Source: Gymnogyps californianus (Eukaryota > Chordata > Aves > Accipitriformes > Cathartidae). From it: DNA of 64,000 nucleotides. Where the stretch lies: NCBI RefSeq assembly GCF_018139145.2, contig NC_059474.1:45960344-46024343 (forward strand), given 5' to 3'. The notes beneath the pieces are model-generated. The model searched no databases. It was given only the letters and a program-made list of their open reading frames with translations, and was not told the origin of the DNA. This document shows positions 13,595 to 23,999 of this stretch, piece by piece. Within the stretch, counting starts at the first letter, position 1. Each line of letters starts with the position of its first letter. Position numbers and translations under genes: made by a program.

Positions 13595-13617
13595 ATGCAA
13601 ATGACATCACTAATTGA
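13595..13617. promoter_or_regulatory. Candidate regulatory motif cluster in FSTL5 intron
   Basis: Three recognisable factor motifs abut or overlap without spacing: the POU octamer ATGCAAAT (13595-13602), a CRE-like TGACATCA (13602-13609) and a homeodomain-type CTAATTGA (13610-13617). FSTL5 is mainly a brain-expressed gene, so a POU/homeodomain element in its last intron is plausible. Short motifs do arise by chance in 64 kb of AT-rich DNA. No conservation data are available here. Confidence 0.25.
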
Positions 13618-15244
13618 TAGTAGGTTTATCTTTTAACACAGATATTCATAAACTTAAATGTAATTTAAGTACATTTCTTCTAAGAACAGACATTTAAAAA
13701 ATCATATTGAGTAGGAGCAGACCTAAGTGAAAAATCCATTTTTCTTTGAAAATAATAATTTTTACTTATTCACCTCAGAAGTCAAGTAATTTTAGTGTAT
13801 TCCTAATATTCACCAATTTGTGTTATTGAATTCATCTTCCCAGAATTATATAGATTAACTCACTTTTAAACAAATTTCTCCATGCTTGGATTAACCAGAG
13901 TAATTTTTGTCCTGTGTTACACTGTTCCGCAGTAATCACAGATTCTCCCATGTATCCAGTTTCTCCCTCTAAAAATACCCTAATCTCTCTTGCATGTACC
14001 AACCATCTTCTTGCACAGCAGTATGTCCACTTTTCTCCACGTTCCTTGTCTATGTTTTCTAGCCTGCCACCTGTACATGTTAAATCTAAGCCATAGGATG
14101 AATTCCTGCTGAGTTCACCCCACACTTCCCTCTGCAGGAGCATGGTTATCCTCCACTCAGCCATCAATCTACATCACATGAAGCCAACCCCCACATTACA
14201 ACCTCTCCTCCTCAGATGTGGCCAATGGATTCCAAAGCAGTAACACCGGAGTAGGGCAGGGATGAAGAGAGGGCGGTCTGCGTGTAATTACATGAACCTA
14301 ACTGTATTTGAAATAGGGCTGAAGATTGATTATACACAATAAACTTGACAGGTCAAGAAGTTTGGCTGAGTTTATATTGTGTATAACATTAACTCTAATG
14401 TAACTTTCTGTATTTGTTTTTGTTGCTTTTACATTTTCTGATTTTTTAGTGCTTGATTTAGCAATCCAGATATTTCAGTTTTGTTTTGCATTTGATATTA
14501 ACGAAACCAACAGTGATGATAATGTCTAGCCCTCAGTCAATTCTCATCCAGAAAAAAGTCCTTTTAAAATGCACTGGGTTTTTTGGTTATTGTTTCACAG
14601 GAGAAAAGATTAAGTAGCAGATATGTATAAGTCATTGTCCAGAATGTTGTGAATGCTCTTGGACAGGTCACTGATTGTTGCTTTACATTGGAAACTGTTA
14701 TGTAAAAGACAATCAATAAGCTAATTCTGTTGTCCTTTTGTAACCACTGCTCATGTGTGTAACGTTGGTTATTTAACACTGAGTTATACCACAAACATTT
14801 GAAATGTCAGAAAGTTGCTTGCTATTTAACCTTTTCTATTACAGGATGATTCTATACATAATACAGTACAAGTTTGTTTCTCATGACCAAAAATTGCTTA
14901 CTACATAATAACGGAATCAGGAATTAACGACTTTATGCCTGCCCAAAAAGATTAAGAAAACGATAGTATTAGACGGCCAAAACAGCTAAAAATCAAATTC
15001 TGCCTGCTGATCCTAGTCTTCCTCTATGACAGAACAACAGACCTTGTGAATAGAAAAGTAGCAGTAATTGTCAAGTTATCTTGACATAACTTTTGTAAAG
15101 GCTCTCTCACCCTTTTTCTAACCAAGACAATTTAATTCATATTACATATATTTGTAAGTGGCTGAATAATCAAGGACAAAAATGATCTCATGATCAACTC
15201 AACTCATAATCGTGGGCAGTCTGATTCACACTGGCCCTTCTTTG

Positions 15245-15322
15245 GGTGGGAGTTGAACTAAAGGAAATCCAGAGGTCCCTTCCAATCAAAATCATTCTAT
15301 AGTTCTGTGATCCTATGATACT
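15245..15322 (+). mobile_element. CR1 LINE 3'-end fragment
   Basis: Matches the typical CR1 3' UTR pattern: 'GGTGGGAGTTGAACTA', then 'CCAGAGGTCCCTTCCAA', closing with diverged copies of the ATTCTATG-type octamer (ATTCTATAGTTCTGTGAT). It is a short 5'-truncated copy inside the intron, about 0.8 kb before the last exon. Confidence 0.8.
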
Positions 15323-16117
15323 GAAGCAGTATGCAAGGATTTTGGAAGGTGTGAAAGCTACTTAGATTATAAGCAAAATAATATACTTTCACATGACTCC
15401 ATAATATTCAGAGCGGTGTTTTTTGCATATATACAGTCAAATGATTGTACAGTCAGAACTTATACATTAACATTAGAGAATAATCGTATAGTTTATATTT
15501 AAAATGTTATAAATATTCAGCTGTAGGATTTTAAAGTTTAAGCATATTATTTACATTCAGTGAAAATTCCTTGATGTATGGAAAAGCATAAAGGGTCATT
15601 TAAATTGTAAGAAATATAGGGCTTGGATAGTTGGGAGGCATAAACCTAAATCCTTTTACGATATTAATTTCTACTGAATTAAAATGAGGAAGATTCAGAT
15701 AATTATCTGAATAACAATGAGCGCTGGGTTAAGTCGATGTTCCCAAGAAAGTCGAAGAACTATGTGAAGTGAATTAAAATATGTGGGATGTACTATCTAT
15801 TGATATTTAATTTTTTTCTCCTTCCTGGCTTTTGTAAAAGTTATAACTAAATAGATATGCTCAGAGTAATGTTTACCTTTTCCCCCATGTCAGTAGGAAA
15901 AAAACACTTTTCCCATTAATCAGATAAAAGGTTTTTAGACATTTTATTTGATGCACTCTAAATTACATTTACAAGAACACTAAAATTTAAATATTATAAA
16001 CTGCTTAATATCTGAAACCTCTGAAGCTGAGATATACAGCAATACATTGCTGCACATATTAACTCATCTACTTTGCTTATAATGGCTTTCCCCATTTGTG
16101 CATAATGCACACAGTAG

Positions 16118-16856
<739 letters not shown>

Positions 16857-16900
16857 GGATCTGTGTTAGATATTTACCGAATTAATAGTTTTACAGTACA

Positions 16901-16907
16901 TTGCACT
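16901..16907 (+). promoter_or_regulatory. miR-130/301 seed match in 3' UTR, site 1
   Basis: TTGCACT is complementary to seed positions 2-8 of the miR-130/301 family. It lies 45 bases after the stop codon, a favourable position in a UTR. The ten bases ATTGCACTTA recur exactly at site 2. Functional use is inferred only. Confidence 0.3.
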
Positions 16908-17196
16908 TAAATTACACCATTCTTCAAATTTACACAATTTTCATTTTAAATTGTTAGACCCTTCTATACCTGTTATTTCTTTGACTCAAACACAGTTTGA
17001 ATCAACTTCCACATAAAAGTTATGAAAACAATGGCTATTTGATAATGGTACTCCTTATTAATTATCAGCTGAGATTGTGGTTTTTGACTGAAATTACTAA
17101 ATATTGAAATTGATTATAAATATCATATGTTATTTTAAAGGAAGTAGGACAAAAAAACCCAGAAGCTTCAGGGAATTTAATACGATACTTTGCATT

Positions 17197-17204
17197 TGTA
17201 AATA
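17197..17204 (+). promoter_or_regulatory. Pumilio response element (TGTAAATA)
   Basis: The octamer fits the Pumilio consensus TGTANATA exactly and lies in the probable 3' UTR. Chance occurrence in AT-rich sequence is likely enough to keep confidence low. Confidence 0.3.
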
Positions 17205-17674
17205 GAAAACTTAAATATGATTCAAATTTTGGTTTGATTTGCTTCAGACACAAAATAAGACCTGTTGTACAACCTTTGACTCTTTAAACTGAAATGTTAT
17301 GTCCTGTTCTGTCCAGTCCACTGTTTAATCTTTTTGTGCCTTGAAGCGAAACTCTCACATGAAAAGTAAAGCATAGAAATTGTATAATTTGTTCCTACTG
17401 TGGCTACAGGATTGCTTGTCATTGGAAAGAAACTTTTGGTATCAAATTTCTAGTCTCAAGTTGTGGAACATACATGGAGAGAAAAAAAAGGAGAAATTAT
17501 ATTTGCAGTGTTTTCTGATCACTGCGATTTGAGGAGTTTATTTTTATCGTGAGTCTTAGTTGAGAGAGCTGCTTGCAGAAGCTTAACCTTTTTTTAAAAA
17601 AAAATAGATGTTAGGTTTTTCAGCTATCACAGGGTTTCATCAGCAAGGAGTTGTGGTTCTACTAAAGAGAAATA

Positions 17675-17681
17675 TTGCACT
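17675..17681 (+). promoter_or_regulatory. miR-130/301 seed match in 3' UTR, site 2
   Basis: Second TTGCACT in the probable 3' UTR, within the same ATTGCACTTA decamer as site 1, about 770 bases further on. Confidence 0.3.
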
Positions 17682-18551
17682 TATCCTTTCAGAGTAAACC
17701 ACATTCTAAAAACCTGGCTTCACTTGTATCGTTGAGGAAACTGTATTCAAAAACAAACAAAATGCATTTCAAGAAACTGAAAATGCAAAGAACTGAAATC
17801 TAAACCCAGTAGATAACATTTTTGCTTATGCATTGTACCATTGATCCATATTTGTTAAACCATTTGGTTAGCTCAACAGGTTTTCTATTCCATGCATCCA
17901 ATTGGATTAGTGCAAAAAACAAACAAACAACAAAAACTTTGTATTTTTTATAGTTTGTTTACTTAGAATTCTAATATTAACAATGGTTAAACATGTAAAT
18001 GGGAAAAAAAAGATTCCTGGAAGTAGAATAACAAGTCAGTAGGATCAGAAAGCCAGCAGTAAACAACTATCCAGACTTAGAGCAATGACTTAAAAGTTTG
18101 GGAGTATTTTTATTTTTATTATGTTTTTGCTAAAGAATGCTTATAAGCTCTTAAACTGACCTCCATTTACTGAAGGCAATCAGAAAAAAATATCTTTTTT
18201 TAAACAAAATTTTACTGCAATTTAGATTGTGTAAAATTGCTTAGAAATCTGGAATTTTCTAGCATTGTAATCTTGTGTGCATTTAGCATCCTGCCCTGTG
18301 TGGTACAGTAGATCTCTCTTTAGCTTGAGCAAACCTCCTGGTAGGTAGATTTAACTAAGATAAGAGTCTGCTTACATTTCTAGCTACTGAATCTGTTTTC
18401 CTTTTTAATAACTTTTCTCCATTGTGAACAAACAAGAATCATGTAAATTGTCTGTTACTCACTTACTTGCAGTAGTCTGTCTCATGCATTTTTCTTCTGT
18501 AACTTACACCACGTGAATGTTCTGTATGTAGAAAATGCTTGACAAAAGGAG

Positions 18552-18557
18552 AATAAA
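18552..18557 (+). terminator. FSTL5: Candidate poly(A) signal AATAAA, proximal
   Basis: First canonical hexamer after the FSTL5 stop codon. A GT-containing stretch follows at roughly the expected distance. An AT-rich perfect inverted repeat starts about 115 bases further on. Confidence 0.5.
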
Positions 18558-18670
18558 CCCCATAAATTTTAAACAGTCCTGACTTTGGTGAATGCTCCAA
18601 TGTAGCCACACTGAAGTGGCATGTACCACAGACTTTATTTGAAAGCAAGGTAAAAGGAAGTTTATCTGCC

Positions 18671-18726
18671 TATTATTTTATATATATATAACAAAACGTA
18701 TTTTTATATATATATATAAAATAATA
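18671..18726. repeat. AT-rich 20-bp perfect inverted repeat
   Basis: The 20 bases at 18671-18690 (TATTATTTTA followed by five TA pairs) are exactly reverse-complementary to 18707-18726, with a 16-base spacer containing ACAAAACGTA. This can form a long hairpin or cruciform in DNA, or a stem in RNA if the transcript reads this far. Confidence 0.9.
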
Positions 18727-19201
18727 TATAGTGGGGGAAAAAAGCTTTTTAGAAGATCTTAAGTAACTGGAAATGTTTCCCTTGGCTGCTACAAAGAAAA
18801 GCTCACCTATTAATCAATTAGGCACAGAGTAATTATAGACACATGTCTATTCTCATGCCTAGCCTCTGGAGCCAAAATCCTCTAGTCTAGAAGCTGTACA
18901 AACGTACAAGTCCAAACCAAGAAGCATGCACTCCAGTAGCACAGCTAAACAACTCCCTATCCAGTCTGCTCAGTGTAGGTGGATTGTATGCTTACTTTGC
19001 CCTCTCCTTGCCTAACCATTAACATTAAAGATAAGAATTGAATCCCATGACGATAGTGAGATTCCCTTGACAAAGAAAGCTGTCCTGTGTTGTGCATGAT
19101 CTCTTACAATCTCTATCAAAGCCAAGTCAGTTGTCAGTTTTGACAGTGTCTTATTCTTTTGTATTAGCAACACTTGGCAATCAGAGAAGCTTTAAATCTT
19201 G

Positions 19202-19207
19202 AATAAA
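19202..19207 (+). terminator. FSTL5: Candidate poly(A) signal AATAAA, distal 1
   Basis: Canonical hexamer 2.35 kb after the stop, followed within 20-30 bases by a T/G-rich patch (ATGTTGCTCATTGTATG). It would suit a longer FSTL5 3' UTR isoform. Confidence 0.35.
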
Positions 19208-19535
19208 CTATGTTGCTCATTGTATGAAACAGGAGACCAAAATCTCTACTGATAAACTTAACAGATTTGACTATGTCAATAATAGCACAGTAATTTGTAT
19301 AGTATAGAAACTGTCCCAATCAGTTTAGAATTCTTATTTGAAACCAATTTTTCTATTTCCACCCTAAGAATATCTCTGACTCTAGCTAAAGCAGTATGGT
19401 AAAGGAATATTGCCAATTCCCTGTATTTTGTTTAGCTAGTCCAGTGTAATAGCTCAAAGACCACAGTTTGTTTCTTTTCCATTGTTAAGGAACTGAAACA
19501 GGTTTCTGGTGTCCAGGAGTTGTTTGATCCCATTG

Positions 19536-19541
19536 AATAAA
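19536..19541 (+). terminator. FSTL5: Candidate poly(A) signal AATAAA, distal 2
   Basis: Canonical hexamer 2.7 kb after the stop, about 30 bases before TTCAGTGTTTC. It is a weaker candidate than the two before it. Confidence 0.25.
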
Positions 19542-19599
19542 TGAAAAATCAAACACTGTCTTCAGTGTTTCAAATTTCCCTTAATACAAACCCAGATGT

Positions 19600-21100
19600 A
19601 ACAACAGTTGGTTTTGAATCCTGTCTTTCCTAATTGCTGTTGGCAGCAGAGGCAACGAATGCCTTCTTTTAATTTGTGGTAAACATTCATATTTTATTTC
19701 ACAAGCTGTTACAAACTTTCAAGATTTAGGACTTTCTTACAGAAATACATTAAAGAAAAGTAGTGGAAGATAATGGAAATGTAATGGAAGAAGCCAAATG
19801 TACATGACGACCAAGTTCTGTTACAGCTGCTGAAAGTTTCCACTATGTTCCTGTACGCTAACGACTTTGAGAAGCGCGTGTGAGGACAAGACGGAGTGCT
19901 CTTCACCAGGGATTGTGATGATAGAGCTGCTTTTGCTAAGGTATTAAAAAAGTATATTATTTATAAGACATGGAGAAAAGGCTCTGTCAGGCTCTTTTAA
20001 GAGTCACCAAAGGAAAGAAAAAATGGTGCCAAAGTAAAAAAAAAAATGTTACTTTTCCCTTCAGTTTGGCAGTAGACATTTTTAATAGTCCCTGCCTGAA
20101 GGTATCTTTTAAACTACTTTTCCATACTGACAAACAGCTAGTTATTTGCTGCACTACTATATGTACATCAATCAATACGTACGAGGGATTAAAAACAGAA
20201 TTTTTTTTTAAATGTTTCTCTTTTATGAACTAGTACTAGATTTGATCTTGCAATTTTTCACTTTTTGCATGTGGTCCAGAGTATCATCATCTGTCTTTAT
20301 TTGTATACTTTCTGACTGCTTGGTTTATAATATCAAATTGTGAGAGATTGCTAGTTAAGCAACTGCAAAAATAGGTAAAGTGAGCTCAGAACAACCCCTT
20401 CAGTGCATTTAATTATATTTCCCATAAACAAATTATTTCAAACATCTAGACATATGGTGCCAAAGAGTTCATAAATCCAAAAATAATGTTTTTGCAAATA
20501 GGTAAGAAATATATCTTGTATAAGAATGTCTTTAAAAACTTCAATGGAAAAAATGATGAAACAAGTTTAAAAGAACTCTACATATTTTTGTAAGTGATAT
20601 CAATGAGGTTAAAAGTGTAATTTTGAGTTTTTATTGAGCCTCCTGCTCACACCATCATTAAGTAAGGCTGTATTGTCAAATACAGGTTAAAGGGCATCTG
20701 AACATTTAAGACTATCATAGTATCACTTAGATTTTAAATAGTGACTCTTCATCAGCAGTTTCAACTTCTTTCAATTAACAGAATCTTCTGAGCTTGAATA
20801 TGGTATTTCTTTGTGTTATTGAACAGCTGTTTTGTTACACTGAGGCAGTGTCTGCATTTCAGTTAGGAATGAAATATTCCCAAATATGGAAAACAGAATA
20901 ACAGACTTGCAAATTAAGGATGTTGTATTAAGAAAAGAATATAGTTATTATGTCATTTTGCCTACTTACCATAAGATACTCAGTTTGATTTCAACTGAAA
21001 GAGCATCATCAGCTTAATTGGGACATTTGTTTTTACCTAGTGAAAGACCAGTAACAGGATACTTTGCAGGATATTTTGTAAATAAATTGGTAGGTCTCAA
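19600..21100. other. Gene-free flank downstream of FSTL5
   Basis: AT-rich single-copy-looking sequence. Open frames here are at most about 87 codons, overlap on both strands and show no recognisable protein. I see no gene. Confidence 0.6.
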
Positions 21101-21108
21101 ATAATTCT

Positions 21109-21128
21109 AAAAAAAAAAAAAAAAAAAA
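21109..21128. repeat. Poly(A) tract, 20 A
   Basis: Twenty consecutive A are seen directly. An AATAAA-containing stretch occurs about 30 bases earlier, so an old retroposed tail is possible, but no parent transcript is recognisable and no target duplication is evident. Confidence 0.9.
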
Positions 21129-21424
21129 TTATTACCAGTCATATGTACTCATTTTTTCCCCTTTTCATGGTATTTTAAAATGAACACCTGTAATGCATTT
21201 CAAGAGCTTCTGGAAAAATGAATCAATTAGTTGCTACAGGAACGTGCCTAGTGAATATTATAAAAATTCAAAATTGCATTAACCAGCATTTTCACTTACT
21301 CTCTTTATTCTGCCAATCATTCTCTCAAACAACCTTAGGGAAAACCAATACAGATGGATAAGCCTTGTAAAATATTTTATAGGTCAACAGATTCTAATTT
21401 TGTCTGATTTAACTTTATTGTGTA

Positions 21425-21492
21425 AATATGTGGATTTGAATCAGGCTATGCTGTATCCTGGACAAGTGCTCTCACCACTGGATAGGGTACAA
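21425..21492 (-). repeat. tRNA-like sequence, possible head of an ancient SINE
   Basis: On the minus strand a Pol III A-box-like element, CTATCCAGTGGTGAGAGC (21485 down to 21468), is followed by a B-box-like GATTCAAATCC (21442 down to 21432). The A-to-B distance is 42-44 bases, as in a tRNA. The acceptor and anticodon stems do not pair cleanly, so this is not a working tRNA gene. A tRNA-derived SINE remnant or decayed tRNA pseudogene is the best reading. I cannot name the family. Confidence 0.4.
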
Positions 21493-22506
21493 AAAGGAGG
21501 AAGCCTTCGCTTGCTCTTCCTGCATCTACTTTGTAAAAGAAAAGGAAGGCCACATCTTCAAAGACTGTAGATGGCTATTTTCAGCTTTCTGAACTCAGAT
21601 GCAAAACAGCGGGAGGCACCTTCCAGCTGTTCTCCGTAGCAAAGTGAAGTCATGGCGGGGTCCTACACCCTGTGTCAGTTCCATTAGCTACCTCTAGGCC
21701 ATCTTTTTCATCCGCTGCCTCTCCAAGCTCTAATTCTGAGGTACCCAACATTTTCCATTAACATAGAGGACTCCTAACAATAAGCTCAAGAAAGCCACCT
21801 AGCAACAATACCTAACCGTAAGGCACTTCTGACTAAATTAGAGCTAAGTACTCAAGCAGCATGTATCAACCAGTAGCAAGCAATGTGACCTGACCGTACC
21901 CTGTTTCTGCCAGGTTGTGGCCAATTTCAGAGCTTCACTGAAGGAAATAAACCCAGGATAAAGATTATTATGAATGAAAAAAACAACAAAAAAAACAAAA
22001 AAACAACACCAAAACCTTCCTTGCTTGCACAAGTAAGCAGAAAAATGCTTAAAACAGAGATCATATACAAAGAATAATTTTGTTTCCTTTAAAACATCTT
22101 TGCAAAATATCAGACTTTATAGGACTGTTATCACAAACTTATTTTCCACATTTATTTATAAAATCCTCCAAAACTTTACTAAGGTTTGTGTTAAAACAGT
22201 GAAGGTTTCCAGCATAAATTTATTCATGACTATGCCATTTGTTGTGATATAATTCTTTGCCTTCAATAATTCCACTGCGTCTTTGACAATATTTTCCAGA
22301 CTGTATGTGTAAACGATTGCCACAACTTCTCACCATTTTTTTCGATTAAGTTAGACAAATACTTGATCACCATGGTTGTTTTCATAGCTCTTACAGTTGA
22401 AGTTCAGCTTTCTCGAATACAGATGGCCTGACTGAAAGCATTAATCTGAATGAGGGGAAGAGCTGGAACTCCAGTTGCCCTTTTTTGCTGGCAGCCCTAT
22501 GAGGAC

Positions 22507-22887
22507 AGCTGAGGTAAAGGGGCTTTTTCAGCCTGGAGAGGAGACATCTTCAGCGAGGCCTAATAGCAGCCTGCTAGTACCTATGGGGAGGTTATAAAAA
22601 AGATGGAGCTAGATTCTTCACAGCCGTGCATAGCAGAAGCACAAGACACAACAGCATAAAATGAATCAAGAGTTTCAGACTGGATATAAGGAAAAGCTGT
22701 GAGGACAGCCAAGCATGGGAGCAGGTTGCCCAGAGAGGCTGTGCAGTCTCCATCCTTGGAAGTTTTCAACTCCTGCCTGGATTATGCCCGTCTGACCTTT
22801 AGCAGAACTGGCTTTGAGCAGGGTGTTGGACTAGAGATCTGCCAAGGTCCCTTTGAACCTGAATTATCTTGTGATTCTATGATTATG
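22507..22887 (+). mobile_element. CR1 LINE 3' end, about 380 bp
   Basis: The order is that of a CR1 tail: TTCAGCCTGGAGAGGAGAC, then CTGGATATAAGGAAAAGCTG, GGAGCAGGTTGCCCAGAGAG, the 'CTTGGAAGTTTTCAA' and 'GGTGTTGGACTAGAGATCTG' pieces, and finally TGATTCTATGATTATG, derived from the ATTCTATG octamer. It is 5'-truncated, as most CR1 copies are. The open frames at 22581-22917 lie inside it and are not genes. Confidence 0.9.
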
Positions 22888-23933
22888 ACTTGGGGATGGA
22901 AACAACAGCAATCTTAATTTGTTTCAGTTGTTTAAATTTCTGACTGAGCTTGTACAGCAGGTATTTAAATGTACATTTGCAAATGAAAAACCCAAGTGTT
23001 AAGGTTGGGCTGAAATATGGCCCAAGCAAAACTCAAAAAGTAATATGTTTTGTCACTTGAAATCCTTAGCTCTGAACATCTCATCTTAAACCAAGGATAT
23101 TATCATTTTGAAATCTGGAATACATTTCTTGGCTTCCAGGAAATCCCAAGCTGATAATAGAACTTGCACAGGATGCGATATGTGAAGGTAAGTGCTCCTT
23201 TCTAAATATCTGAAGAATAGCTATAGCAGAGGAAAGGGGTACTTGAGAACGCCATTGTAGATAAGGTCTCTTAATGCTCCAAGACAGCATAGGTCCAAAT
23301 GTGAACATAGCCACTTAAATGTATCCTTGGTCACAACTCTTCAAGTAAAACTGTTTTGGGGCATTTCATTGAGACTTAATAGGTACATTTATAGTATGGT
23401 TCAGTAGTGGAATAAAAGATTTGTTACCTTGCTAATCAATTTGAGATAGAAGAGCTCATGTCATATCTATAGTCATCTCTCCAAAGGAAACACTTTAATA
23501 TGGAAAAGTCCTGTTCATGTCTCATCAGTTTGTATTTTGCATTTTGGTTTTCATTTTAAGCAGGTCCTAAAGAAACCTACTGATGACTTTTGTTTTGAGG
23601 TTAGCAACAAAAATGTAGAACATAGAGGAAGAAAAAAAAGACGTATTTAAATATTATTCAGCTGTAATGACCTATAAGTATGAATTAAATTTTCTGTGAA
23701 TACAGTTGTCAAGATGTGGAAAAGCATAGGCTTAACTCTGCATCTCAAAAATCCCAATTTCAGCCAAATTCAGAAAAAGACAAGACAGAACATACTAGGT
23801 GAGAGAGGAAAAAGTCATTCAGAACATGAATATCTACTAATTAGAGAGATGTGAGATGGAGTCCAGCAGTCAAGAACCTTTGCATTTGTACCACATTGAC
23901 AATGTTTCACCATGACCAGCCCTGCCCCCTCTT

Positions 23934-23953
23934 CCCCCCCCCCCCCCCCCCCC
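23934..23953. repeat. Poly(C) tract, 20 C
   Basis: Twenty uninterrupted C, then G, five C and G, in an otherwise AT-rich region. The complementary strand is a long G run able to stack as a G-quadruplex. The tract is unstable and error-prone to sequence. Confidence 0.95.
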
Positions 23954-23999
23954 GCCCCCGCTAATGCAGGAAAACTCAGAGGAGAAGGGCAAAAATAAT

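Larger units (their letters stand above)
16857..18575 (+). other. FSTL5: FSTL5 3' UTR (probable extent)
   Basis: AT-rich non-coding sequence follows directly after the stop codon. The first canonical AATAAA is at 18552-18557, followed within about 35 bases by a GT-containing stretch (GACTTTGGTGAATG), so a UTR of about 1.7 kb is the simplest reading. Further AATAAA signals at 19202-19207 and 19536-19541 could give longer forms. A Pumilio-type TGTAAATA is at 17197-17204, and two copies of TTGCACT (miR-130/301 seed match) are at 16901-16907 and 17675-17681. Confidence 0.6.

Noticed and set aside
13832..14167. 111-codon minus-strand frame
   Set aside because: No recognisable domain, and it overlaps another open frame on the + strand. 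It could be a remnant of something unknown, but I have no support for a gene.
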